Of a DNA stretch of 64,000 nt, positions 47,030 through 57,690 are shown in pieces. A program made the position numbers and the translations under genes. Source of the stretch: Lithospermum erythrorhizon (lineage: Eukaryota > Streptophyta > Magnoliopsida > Boraginales > Boraginaceae); NCBI GenBank assembly GCA_019722365.1, contig JADFUC010001522.1, forward strand, positions 24,452-88,451, given 5' to 3'. Within the stretch, counting starts at the first letter, position 1. Every line of letters begins with the position of its first letter. The notes under the pieces were generated by a model. It worked only from the letters and a program-made list of their open reading frames with translations, ran no database searches and was not told the origin of the DNA.

Positions 47030-48545
47030 GTTAAGGACTATGACCTCTATCCTCCTTTGCGGTGATAACATCGTCTCTCAAGGCAGTTCCCCACCCCTTC
47101 GTGGCTGGGCCTCCTGCCTCTACATGACGATTCACCACTGGGCAATGGCCCCTCAGAGTCGATCCGCTGTTACCCATGTCGATTGCATGGCGCCAACTGC
47201 AGAACTCGACTTTTGTCCTCCCGAGTAGGATCGCTCCCTCATCTCCCTATGGACGCCAAGCGCACTGGCCTCGAGGCAGCTGCCTCGTAGCTAGTCCGCT
47301 TGGTTACCCACCCGACTCGTCCGTGCCAACTTGATGTAACTCGATTTCTATCCTCGGTACTGGATCAAGTTCTCATCTCTCCGGACGTAGGTCGCGGCAC
47401 CTATTCTCGAGGCGCCGGTTTCTTAAAGTTAGTTTTATTTTTGGTTATCCAAATGACTCATAGTCACCGGAACTGAACCCTCCCGAATTAGATACCTGAA
47501 TCGGGGAAACGTAGTTCGCTTAGCTTAGAGGAATTGAATGTAGGGGTATATTTATAATAATAATAATTAATGAAATGTGAATTTATAATATTAATTGATT
47601 TATAATTTTACTAATATAATATTAAACTTAATTGAACGAATTAAACTCAAAAATGAGTTTTTTTTCTGCTCTTTGTTATATAGTTTAAATTCAAATTATT
47701 TAGTTTTTCATCTGAGATAACTATGTAATATAAAAATATTTCAATTTATTTACTTTATGTTATTTAATATATTACTAGTATTTGTAATTTTTTTTTAATC
47801 AAGATAGCACGATAATTTAAGCTGAAAGTTCACTAACCTACTAATCAATCACAAATGTTTCTCAAAGAAACCGCTATTAATATCTAGATCGCCTATTTCA
47901 TAGACTGCAATAACTAATAAGCGAAGTCACAAGGTCCATTTCAAAACACACCACAAATTTAATCTATTTCAAATTAGGGTTCAAATGTTCATCTTCAACT
48001 TCAAGACTCAAACACCATCAAAACCATCATCGCTTTTCTCCATTATTCTCAGAATGTTTGGTCGCCTCGGATCGCCGGAATTGGCTCTCCCGAGCAACGA
48101 CCGTCTCCCCCCGGCCCGGAGGTCGCCACCTCCTTAGGCTTAATCCGGCGACTGGCCACTGTCTAGCCAACTCGTTAGAACTCGGACTTCTATCCCGCTG
48201 AAAGGAATAACCCCATCTCCCTTTGACGCTGGGTCATGCACCTATTCTTCATATACAAGAGGTTCCTTAAAGTTAGTCCGCTCGTTACCCCTTGGCCGAC
48301 TGTCCGTGTCAACTCGTAGGAACTCGGATTTCATTCCTGTCGATCGCCCCTATCTCCCTTCTGTGTACTTCGGTCAGGCACTTATTATCGAGGCAACGGT
48401 TTCCTGGGAGTTAGTCCCCTCGGGTTACCCACTCCCGACTTGTTCTCGTGCCAAGTCAGTAGAACTCCGGACTTCTCGCCCTCCAAGTGGGATTGCCCTC
48501 ATCTCCTCTCCTGGACGCGAGGTGGCTCTGTTGGCATGTAGTCCT
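47030..48545. repeat. Degenerate tandem array with about 135-140-bp period inside the Tat-like element
   Basis: The block GTTACCCA..CCGACT.GT.CGTGCCAA...GTAGAACTCGGACTTCT.TCCT...GGGATCGCCC.CATCTCCC...GGACG...GAGGTCGGGCACCTATTCTCGAGGCA.CGGTTTC recurs at anchors of about 47170, 47303, 47443, 48284 and 48424. An AT-rich 500-base segment (47540-48050) interrupts the array. Tat/Ogre/Retand elements are known for tandem repeats between pol and the 3' LTR, which fits the position. Confidence 0.7.
47540..48050. other. AT-rich insertion inside the tandem array
   Basis: Base composition drops abruptly from GC-rich to AT-rich and back, with array units resuming on the far side. Probably an inserted sequence. 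Ends not defined; no coding frame. Confidence 0.4.
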
Positions 48546-49456
48546 CTCCCTTTTGTGAGCTGCCAGCAGATATTTTGTCTTCGCTTACTTTGTCTTTCGA
48601 ATCGCTGCCTTCTACCGGTCTTGAATTTTTGAGGTTTTCTTTAACCCGCCGGCTAATGCGGTGGGCTGCTACCCTTGACAAGATGCTGTGCGGGCGCCAG
48701 TGGCGCACTGAGTCCCCGCAGCGGTAGCCATGGCGATCCTTTGTATCGCTGCATCTTCTCGATCTCGCTCAAGCTTACGCACTGGCTCAGGACTTCTCGC
48801 GGTAGCCCGCCCATGGTCGCATCCTCATGGGGTCGCAGCACGCTTTGACTGTGAGATCGAAGCCTGGGATTAGGGCGCCCATGCTCCATCTTTGACCGCA
48901 CTGGCCAGCTTTGTAATAAAGCCCGAGCCAAGGACGTAACTCCTCTCTCGCTGGAAATGAGGCAATGTCAACCTTTCTGGAAGGCTTCAATAATTTCTTC
49001 ATTTTCACTGACGAGCGGGCCGGTACGCTTGGGCGCCTGTACTTCCTCGGGTCAGCTTCACTTGTCTCTTTTCTTTGCACATTGCATCAACAGCGCGACT
49101 CCTCAATGTGGGAAGGATTCTCGCCCCGCCTGGCTTAATCCATTCTCGAGTCGCCCTTACAAGATTTCAAGCATCGACGCAGGTGTATAGTACTATATCA
49201 GCCGCATGATCCGGTGGTCTTCTGTGTATTCCACTATCACCTTCAATCATGCGACCCCTTCCTTATGTCTCAATAAACAACATAAAATACGATTAAAGTT
49301 ACGACCGAACTTGGGTCACATGTGCCTAATAGCATCTAGGGTATCAAGTCAAACATAGTCTTGGCTCGATCTTTTAGCCTCGCATCAGGAGGCCTGGGGG
49401 TAGTTTAGACCTCATACTAGAGTTCTCTGTGTAATTTAACTCCCACTGAAAGGATC

Positions 49457-49580
49457 GACAACTTATAACTCGTATTCGTGAGTCTCAGAAAGCTTATTCT
49501 CTTATACGAGGGTCAGTTAGTTTATACTCGTGTTCAAGAGCCAGACGCTTATACCATATCCGAGGTCAGACGCATATTCT
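49457..49580. repeat. Short tandem array, four to five units of about 28 bp
   Basis: Units of the form (A)GCTTATACTCGTATTCGAGGGTCAG recur back to back with variation: ending GAGTCTCAG, GAGGGTCAG, AAGAGCCAG and GAGGTCAG. It lies inside the Tat-like element interior. Confidence 0.6.
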
Positions 49581-50317
49581 TGATGATTTTAGTAGGCAAG
49601 TACCGGGCTTCGAACGAAAGTGGTCGCCCGCTTGACGGGTTGCCTCATTTTGTCGGCAGATTGTGGCACTACGCTAACTGCATTTCTTGCATCCAACCGA
49701 TTTGTCGCCGTATACGCTGTGGGCGCTGTGTACCCGCCGGGACAGTAATGCTGCAGCTGAGCTGTTGTGGATTTTGTTGTGTTCGGCATTCGTACCGCCG
49801 CTGCTTACGCCCGGCCTGAAGACCAGATTTTTTCTTTTCGACGCTAGTATTCAACCTTCGATGACCATCCTTTTCCCTTTGGTCAGTTTTGTCCCCAACT
49901 CGAAGACCATTTCAGGGTTCGCTATGTCCGACCTTCATGGTCGCTATTTGCTACCTCAATCTTTCCCCAAGACCATCCTTTCTTGGTTTGCCTCCAACTT
50001 CGGGAAGACCGATTTGTGGTTTACTTTCCAATTGGTCGGTGGTCAGTCTTCACCGCCCATCTCTCTTTGTCATAAAGATGTTCCGATTGCCGAGGTACTC
50101 GGCAGCCTGGGGCGCCTCGCTTTCCTCTCAGCTTAGAATTTCTTCGACTTCCTCACACACGTAGCATGAATATTGTTAGTTTTTGCCATCGAGTTATTCG
50201 AGTAACTTTCCATGATCTTATTTTTGTCCAGAGTCTTGCCTTCTCACGCAAGAGTCACGCGATTTAAAAACTACATTGCCTTCAAGTGGATACTTGCCCC
50301 TCGACGTGTCGAGCTCA

Positions 50318-50590
50318 TCACCTTCTCCTTTGAATGTGAAGCATTTTCAACGGGATGTCCAAGCACGCCGCGATACTTGCACAAGCTCGAATTTTGTTTC
50401 TACTGCTTCCTGTGTCACTAACTCGCAACTCTATGAGCTTTTCCTTCAACAGCTCCTCCAAGATCACCGGGCTGTCTAAGTCAAAGAATGGATATTTTAA
50501 ACCCAGATCTCTTTCAACGCTGATGAATCCTTCTTCTAAAGTTGTTTCATTGTGTTCTTTAGCTTTAAAGTAGATCTGGCTGACCAAAGT
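50318..50590 (-). pseudogene. Gag C-terminal remnant of the Tat-like element
   Basis: A minus-strand frame of about 89 codons reading FKAKEHNETTLEEGFISVER then KYPFFDLDSPVILEELLKEK and LIELRVSD. It resembles the Tat/Ogre gag segment in which Y-x-F-x-x-x-x-x-x-x-x-L-x-x-L-L-x-x-x-x-I-x-L precedes the zinc-finger region. The zinc finger itself was not found. Polar and charged composition differ from the surrounding GC-rich DNA. Confidence 0.5.
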
Positions 50591-50599
50591 CGTGGGTCA

Positions 50600-52015
50600 G
50601 ACGCCTTTCGGCCAAGAGTTCAAGATCTTCACTGCATATGGCTTTATGTGAGCGGACATCGATGTACCCGTACTATTCTCTTTGTTGGCGCCTATAGTCA
50701 ACTCCATATCACGGGCTCGTGATATCTCCGGCCGGTCTTACAGTATAGCTCTGCAGATGTACCGTAGTCCCACATCCGCTAGGCGACACGCCGATGGTCA
50801 AGATTCAAAAGTATATCTTTGCGCTTTGAGGCTTCTCCACCTATTAATGAAGTATGTGACTGGTTCTTCTGGCGCCATGGCATTGTTAGCCTCTATCATG
50901 CTTACTATGCGCCTGCAATCAAGAACGGTCGAGAACTCGTGCCCAGCTATGCCCAACTATCTATGGAGTCTGGGTCACTAGTGTACCACTAACGCATTCT
51001 CCCCGTTAATTAGCCGGACGAATCGCTTGACCATGTGATCCCTACTGTTCCAAAGATTGTTACATTGCTTTCTATGAAGGCCGTCAGTATCGTGGCTCGA
51101 CATAGAGTATCGGGGGCGCCGCCGCTGTGCACCCCGTACGGTCCTATCACCGAGATACATGGCGTCTTTACCACCTTTGTTGGAGCGTCCTTTGACATGC
51201 TTCGAGGCTGACGGTGGAGCGAGGCGTGTTAAAGCGTGACTCGAGGTGTTCTCACTCTTGAAAAAGACGGGTGTCCTCGTGTTGGCTTCGTTTCAGGTAC
51301 ATTGCCTACGATCATGCATCTTTCCCGCTACGTGGAATAAAAGCCTAACGCTGCATGTTCCCGCCATACTTCCACCATCCTTTCAAGGAGGCTATATCCT
51401 CCATTTGCAGCGGTGCCACGGCCATGACCGCACGCTATGAGTCTTCATCAATATGGACCTATACTTAGATCGGGTTTCTTCCATTGGATGCGATGGTATA
51501 GAACCAGCTGGCTTGACAGGATGAAGACTCGGTTGAAAAGTGGGTTTTGATCCCGTCAGTAGGTCAGAGTCTTCGTAGTCAATATGCGTGACATGTCATC
51601 TCAGTCGTGATGGGGCGCCAATAGCTCACCCAGTAGTAACCCGGCCGCTTCTAAGGTTCTCGGTAGTATATCATGACATGTCATCCCATCCATTTTGGTG
51701 GCTCGAGTCAAGCAAGACTCCATACTGAGATTGTAAGCTCCTTCATTGCATGAGCCGGGTAATCGAACCACAAATGATGTTGCATCCTTCCGGGCCGCCG
51801 GGGCTCTAGGCCACCGTAATTTTCTTGATTTGGTTAACGTGATCGGTACTACACGCCCGGGGTCGGGTCTGCGGTATCTCGATGCACCGCCTTGCTGTGA
51901 CTCCCCGGACCTTGTAGTATTTCTTGGAACATGGCGGCAGGCCGATATGCCCCTTAGAACCATTTTTCGAGTCAAGAGCGCTGGCGAGGCAGAATCCACC
52001 GGCGCAAGGATGAAG
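50600..52015 (-). other. Interior of the Tat-like element behind its 5' LTR
   Basis: GC-rich; a 149-codon minus-strand frame (51601-52050) starts inside the LTR and has no recognised product. CTTGCGCCGGTGGATTC just after the LTR on the minus strand (about 51990-52006) is in the place of a primer-binding site but I could not match it to a tRNA with certainty. Confidence 0.4.
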
Positions 52016-53675
52016 TATAGAAAGATTTTATTATTAATATGCGTACTCAAATAATAAAACCCCTTGGGGAAAAAAACTTCCCGTACAAAATAAAATTTAT
52101 CAATCGGATCGGGGTTCGACTATCGCCTGGGCTATTCTCACGTGACGAATGCCTAGTCGAAAGCTGGTATCGAGCTCGGGATATGTGTTCTCGTACAGGC
52201 CCGGGATCTAGGATTTGGTCTGACGCTGATACGGTCCGAACCGGGCAAGCAGCACTTCGATCCTACGTGATTTAGCGCTGACTGACTGGCTTCGACTTCG
52301 ATCCTTTGAGACGCTGGCTGACGCGGGACTTAATTCTCCGCTATCGGATACGCGGGTCGCCCGACGCCACCTTCTTGGACTTCGATATGGAGTCGGCCGA
52401 CGCGCGCTCCTTTCATGGATACGCGGGCTGGCTGACGCTGACCTTCGATACGTGTTTGTGGTGGAATTGACATACGATTTACTGATACGTGTCCTCGTCG
52501 ATGCTTCTACAGCATTCCTGCGCGGTCGACTATTAATCAGAGCTGGGCAATGTAGTACTAAACTACTTAACCACGTATTTCGAGGATGGGTTCCTTCAAC
52601 AAAGATTGCCTTAGCAGCTCTTCCACCGGGATGCCGATATGTAAAGAAGCGGGCTCGGCAAATGATCTGCTCTCGACTGACGAGTCAGCTTTAGCAGCCG
52701 TGATTCCCAGCTGATTCCGAAGCTCCTCATGCATAGTCAGCCTTCTCAACAGCCTTTGGGATTTCCCTCCCTTCCTTGATATGTTAGGCACCCATTTGGT
52801 GTTTGGGAGCTGGGCTCTCGGCTGCCTTTCGACCTCTCCTCGACTTCATACGCGGCAAGGCTTCATTGTCGGGACGGATGCCACGCCTTCCTGGCCGGAT
52901 TGGATCGCCTCCTTCCTCGATATGGTCGATGCCTACTGGGTCTTCTCCGGTCTCCTAGGCGACTTTATTCCATTTGAATATCTCGTTTGAGGTACTTTAG
53001 GTGCTCTAAGACGCTTTTTTCTTTTCAATCTCTCAAGTGAGATTTTGAAGTACTTTGGGATGTCCCCGCCGATTCTTCTTCGTAGCTCATGTACCCTTCC
53101 ATCTGCTTTTACCTTTAGTTTTTGTGGATTTTCCCTACCACTTTCACTTACGAATTTCAAAATACGGGGGATATTTATAAATTTTCGGCTCGCTTTCTCA
53201 TCGTCGATCCATCCTCGTGATCACGATCCCCAACCGTGGATCTGAGTAAGATAACTGGACTGGTTGATATTTAAATAATAATATATTAAAATAATATTAT
53301 TTTTGGAGATCTGTACTGCCTCCGCAGAAAATGCCATCATTTTGCTTTCTTTCATGGGCAACATTATCCTAATCCCTTTATTTTATACCTGATCGCCATT
53401 TTGAGCTCGCTTGTCCGTAAAATCCTGCTTTTATTTCTTTCTCCTCCAATTTATTATTTTCCCCAATCCCGTGAATATAGAAAACCCTTATTTTAATGCC
53501 ATCATCATACGAGGTATAAAATTAGGTTTAATTTAATTATAAACCCTAATTTTTACCCTAGTAATAAATTTTAGCGGCTAAATATCTGAACTCTTAATTT
53601 ACACGTGTCCGGCTCCTCAGTAGGCTCACCAAAACAAAATCAAGAGGATATATAATTAATTTTTCACTGCCTACA
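52016..53675 (-). repeat. LTR of the Tat-like element (right copy, 5' LTR of the minus-strand element)
   Basis: Homologous to 43735-45357 in the same orientation, visibly diverged by substitutions and many small indels. The right end is uncertain: TTTTCACTGCCTACA (53661-53675) looks like the end, but AT-rich sequence also found inside the other LTR (TAATTAAATTAATAAATTCA) appears again at 53734-53790. Confidence 0.75.
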
Positions 53676-53799
53676 ATTATAATTTTCACCGTCAACAATG
53701 ATAAATTCAATTAATAAATTGGTTGAAAGGATAATTAAATTAATAAATTCATATAAAAATGAATTTTATTAATTAATTGGCCGTTTTAAAATTATAATT

Positions 53800-53960
53800 T
53801 TATTTATAACTAATATGATCATAACGGTTATTGTTATTTATTTCACAATTAAGAGATATATCACTATAATCATACGCTCCGAATAATATTACAATTTTGA
53901 ATTTATTAAATAAAATGTATTAAATAAATTGTAATCACATTTTTACGATTCAATTTATAA
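53800..53960 (+). repeat. Direct repeat R, right copy
   Basis: Same order and orientation as 43340-43600 (AATTATAATTTTATTTATAA, ATACGCTCCGAATAATAT, ATTAAATAAATTGTA, GATTCAATTT). See findings. Confidence 0.55.
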
Positions 53961-53969
53961 ATACATTTT

Positions 53970-55160
53970 GATATGTCATTTAATAATTTTGATGAGAAAT
54001 TCATTGCTAAAATATTCATATTTCAATAAAATGTGTCATCTATTATTCTAGTTTACTATTACGAACATCAAACAAAATTTTATGATACGTTCTCATAGTA
54101 TATATAAATGTTGTGTAAGGTGAACTAAGTTAAAAATTATACATACTTTTTCTTATAATGTTTAAATCAATTTTATAAGAATATTTTATAAATTTAACTA
54201 TTCAAATGGTAAGTATGCTACAAATATAATCTCTTGAATATGACAAAGAAAATTCAAATTAGTTTCGTCTATAAGAATTTACTACTACAACTCAAACTAC
54301 TAAGAAGGTATTACAAGTCATTAAGAGTAACCAAATTATTGCACCATCAATTATTGCTCATAAAACATTTTGCTTAGCAAAGGTGGATTTCATTCCATAT
54401 ATGGAGAATGTTGTAGTGTCTTAATAAAATATTTTGCTTAGCAAAGGCGGATCTTCATGTGTTTTACTTTACAAGATATCTTCGATTAAAATCAAACTCT
54501 GAGTCAAATTAAACTCACTGTTAGTTTATTACTACAAACAACAATTTAATACTATTATGAAGTTGTCTTGAAGGAGAAGGAAAGCGAAAAAGAAAAAGTC
54601 GATAGGTTTATTTAGATTAATTACACTCACTTTATGCGTATATATGCTTCCTATATTTTCATAAATATTTTAAAAAGTGACTATCAAAATGAAAATGTTC
54701 TGTACTCCTCACCTGCACTACCGGCGCACTGGTCGGCTATTTAGATTGGATTGACCGACCTCACAAACCACCACTCGATGTTCCTCTCTCAAAGACATTT
54801 TGTCCTCACTTCACGCTACCACTCTAAACTTCCCAATGGGCCATCTATCTCTAAAATTACTCCTGTGTCAAGACGCTAACATCGGAAGCCGATGACGAAC
54901 TTCCGAAGCAAGACGATTCGACAGATGAAGTAGCACTAATCAAATCATATCAAACATGGGTCACACACACACACACATTGCGGGTCGGTATTACAACCTC
55001 CCCCACTTAAATACTCAACGCACTGCTGAGCCACAACACATCCAAAGCACCGCATGATCCGTGCTAGATTCTGTGAGGCGGCTCCTACGGCCTCAAGAGT
55101 GTCCCGGCAACTACACGCATAGCACTTAGTTCCCACAGCTCCGGACGGCTGGCTCGATAC
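53970..55160. other. Spacer with repeat-like right end
   Basis: AT-rich until 54700, then a block (54740-55165) with ATGGGCCATCTATCTCTAAAATT-like phrases, a short (CA)n run (54962-54976) and, at 55151-55163, GGCTCGATACCAT, the complement of a degenerate TGGTATC-GAGCC primer-binding motif. ATTTTGCTTAGCAAAGG.GGAT is repeated at 54367 and 54428. No host gene is supported. Confidence 0.4.
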
Positions 55161-55164
55161 CATT

Positions 55165-57690
55165 TGTAACGCCGCCCTACATTGCACAACCTGCCTTACT
55201 AATATTATCAAATAGTATACAATTGTTCTATGGAGTATTTCGAGGAGAAATCAAAAATTTCGAAGTTGAATAGTTGAAAATACAATGAATCTGCCTGGCT
55301 TAAGAAGATATTTCGTTTTCGCAATTTTAAATAGAATCGAAATTCGAACGATATTATTTGGGTGGTAATATAATTCGAAAAGTGTGAATGTTGATGTTTG
55401 AAAATCGTTGTCGAGATAAGTTAAAACGTAGAAGTATCGATCGATTAAAAGCATCGGTTTACCCATATAAAGCCACCGGCCAACCCATTAACCCATAACC
55501 AACCCAAATCCCAAAAAGAAGGGAAGGATCACCTCAGACGCAAGAACACTCCCCCCCATGAAATTTCTTTCTCCGATTTCTCCATTCGCAGTTTTAACCT
55601 CAAATATCTCGGGGAGTAGCTTCTCCTCATCATCCTCTTCATTCACAAAAAGGTTTGGATCTTTTGAGTATTTCAGTGAAGTTTCTAACAGTTGACTATT
55701 TGTTGACTTTTTTACTTGAATTTTATTGCTATAAAATCCATTCTAGGCTTTTAAATTGGCTTGTTTCTGGAAGTTATACAAGAGTTTTGACGAGTATTTC
55801 GATGTTTCAGGACGTTAACTTTGGGGATTTAGTCAATTTTACCAGGGTTATTATCGCTTATAATTATCTAGGCTTAGATTATAGTATAAGAAATTTATAA
55901 TAACGATTTTCTAAAGTTGCTTGCATACTGGAAGTTGGATCTTTTGAGCTGACTTTGATCGACTTTTTCTAAAAATGTTGTCAGAGCAAAGATGTTATCG
56001 GACCTTTTATCAGATTGTTTTTGAGGTGAAATTATGATTTATAAGTTGTCGAGGAATATATGTTGAAATTAGTTTATTAGATTTCGAAAGTAGTAACCAA
56101 GCTCAGATTCGAGGTTGGTTGTAAAACGGGTTTACCTAGTTGGAAAAGTGTATAATTTGGGTCGAATAAATCGTCGAAAATGCTGGCCTATCAGCTGATT
56201 TAGTCGATAGTCAAATTATTTTAACGGTTATTGAAACATAATTAGTAATCTATACTTAAGTTGTCAATTTGTAACTAAAATGGGTCAAAGTCAAGAATTG
56301 AATTAAGATAAGGGTTAAAATTATCGAGTAGTAATCAGATTCCGGGCGCTTTGATTAGACGCGAACGGGAAAGTGCACTGATCGACAGCGGACGCTTTCT
56401 TATCGCTAACCAAGGTGAGTACTTATGTCACGGGCATTACTATCGTACTACTTTAAATCAGGTGAACATGTCATTGTGGTATGATTATGTGAGAATGATA
56501 TACATGTCATCAAAGGTACGATTACGTGAGAACGGCATACACGTAATTGTTGTATGATTAAGGCAGATTCATTCAGGTGAGCCACGTTATGATTATGCGA
56601 TCAGAGCCCGTGGCGCCAAGATTGGCTGAGGTAAGTAATAGCTTCTAACCCAACTTATGTTTCTTGTGTTCTGTGGCCTCGTCGGCATTTCGATTGGCCT
56701 TTGCCGGGCAATCGTTGTATTTATGTGGCTTTGTCTCAAGACTTCTTATGTATTTCTCGTGCCCTCGTTTCAAGACTTATGTATTTCGCGGCCTTGCTTC
56801 AAGCATCTCTTACGATTTACGGGGCTCACGGCGGTCGCGATTGGGATTTATGATCGTGGAGGATGTTTTAGCCGCTAAGTATTGATATCGTCAGGGAGCA
56901 GAAAGAGTTGATTATCGAGAGGTGTCAAGCTGAGTTACAAGGACATCGAGGTGACTGAGTATTAGGATACGACCCCATACTGATGATGTGGTTAGCGGCT
57001 CTCCTTCCTCAGATATGTGACGCTATCGTCTTATACTTAAGCAGTATAAGCTATTTTGCCTTTATACTTAGTGTATATGGGCGGTTGGCCTTATACTTAG
57101 TGTATAACGCTATTTGGCCTTATACTGTGGTATAAGCTGCCTATTCTATACTTAAGATAAAATATGGCGTGGCCTTATACTTAGCGTATGTTGCGCTTGG
57201 CCTTATACTCGTATAAGAGCCTATGAGACTTTAAGTGATCACTTTGTTTGTGCATTGTCGGGCGTGGCCTTATACTTAGTGTATAAGTGTTTGACCTTAT
57301 AGTTCGGTATAAGAGCAAAGATGACTCTCATAATCACTTTGTCATACAGATTGTTTCACAATGTGGCCTTATACTCACGGTATAATCATGTTGGCCTTAT
57401 ACTGCAAGATAGTTATAGGTGATTATTAGCCATCAGTCCAAATTCGTAGGTAGACCTGACTGAGTAAACGCGCATTAGAGTTCGTATAACATGAGGAGGC
57501 AAGAGATGGGACGGTCTGGACGACCACAGATAAGTTACGTTTGGCCTTATACTATCAGATAACCGGCGCGTTGGCGTTATACTGTAGTTATAGTCGCCAT
57601 TGAAGTCTCTGCGGATTTTGTGTCATGACGGTGCGTAAAAACCGGTAACGCTCGCACTAATAAATTAAACGCGAAGCTTAAATTGATTTA
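55165..57690 (+). mobile_element. LTR (copy A) of the palindrome-bearing gypsy-like family, truncated at its right end
   Basis: Starts TGTAACGCC and shares with 57691 onward about 1.2 kb, for example TATGGAGTAT, GAAATCAAAA.TTTCGAA, GGTAATATAATT, ATGTTGAAATTAGTT and AAAATGGGTCAAAG. Its second half matches instead the solo LTRs at 10.8 and 14.5 kb (GTGAGTACTTATGTCAC; GTAAGTAATAGCTT; palindromes at 57030-57600). The usual LTR 3' end is absent; the sequence stops at the start of copy B, suggesting that copy B inserted into it. Confidence 0.65.
57030..57600 (+). repeat. Array of about thirteen short palindromes, CTTATAC...GTATAAG
   Basis: GGCCTTATACTTAGTGTATAAG-like units, each a 6-7 base stem with a 3-7 base loop, recur at about 57030, 57061, 57089, 57119, 57145, 57173, 57200, 57268, 57295, 57366, 57394, 57544 and 57574. 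Spacing is irregular (25-140 bases). The loop varies (TTAGT, GTG, TCACG, CG) while the arms are kept, with some arm losses. Confidence 0.8.

Larger units (their letters stand above)
43735..53675 (-). mobile_element. Ty3-gypsy (Tat-like) retroelement, minus strand, gag remnant and no recognised pol
   Basis: Direct LTRs at 43735-45357 and about 52016-53675. The minus-strand LTR start is TGTAG.(C/T)AGTGAAA. A Tat-type gag C-terminal segment (YPFFDLDSPVILEELLKEKL) is readable at 50430-50510 on the minus strand. No RT, integrase or RNase H motif was found in the 6.7-kb interior, while GC-rich tandem arrays occupy much of it, so the element looks like a gag-only, non-autonomous derivative. This reading depends on not having missed badly decayed pol. 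Confidence 0.65.

Noticed and set aside
46800..47228. 142-codon plus-strand frame
   Set aside because: Lies in the GC-rich tandem array of the Tat-like element, where few stops occur by composition.
48499..49080. Overlapping minus-strand frames of 69-97 codons that might be retroelement pol
   Set aside because: No RT, RNase H or integrase motif could be matched; likely composition effect.
54945..55211. Cys-rich 88-codon minus-strand frame resembling a small secreted protein
   Set aside because: It spans a (CA)n run and an LTR-adjacent repeat with a primer-binding-like motif; no signal peptide or conserved Cys spacing.
57030..57600. CRISPR-like alternation of short repeat and spacer
   Set aside because: Irregular spacing, short palindromic units, plant LTR context and no cas genes; it is an LTR-internal array.
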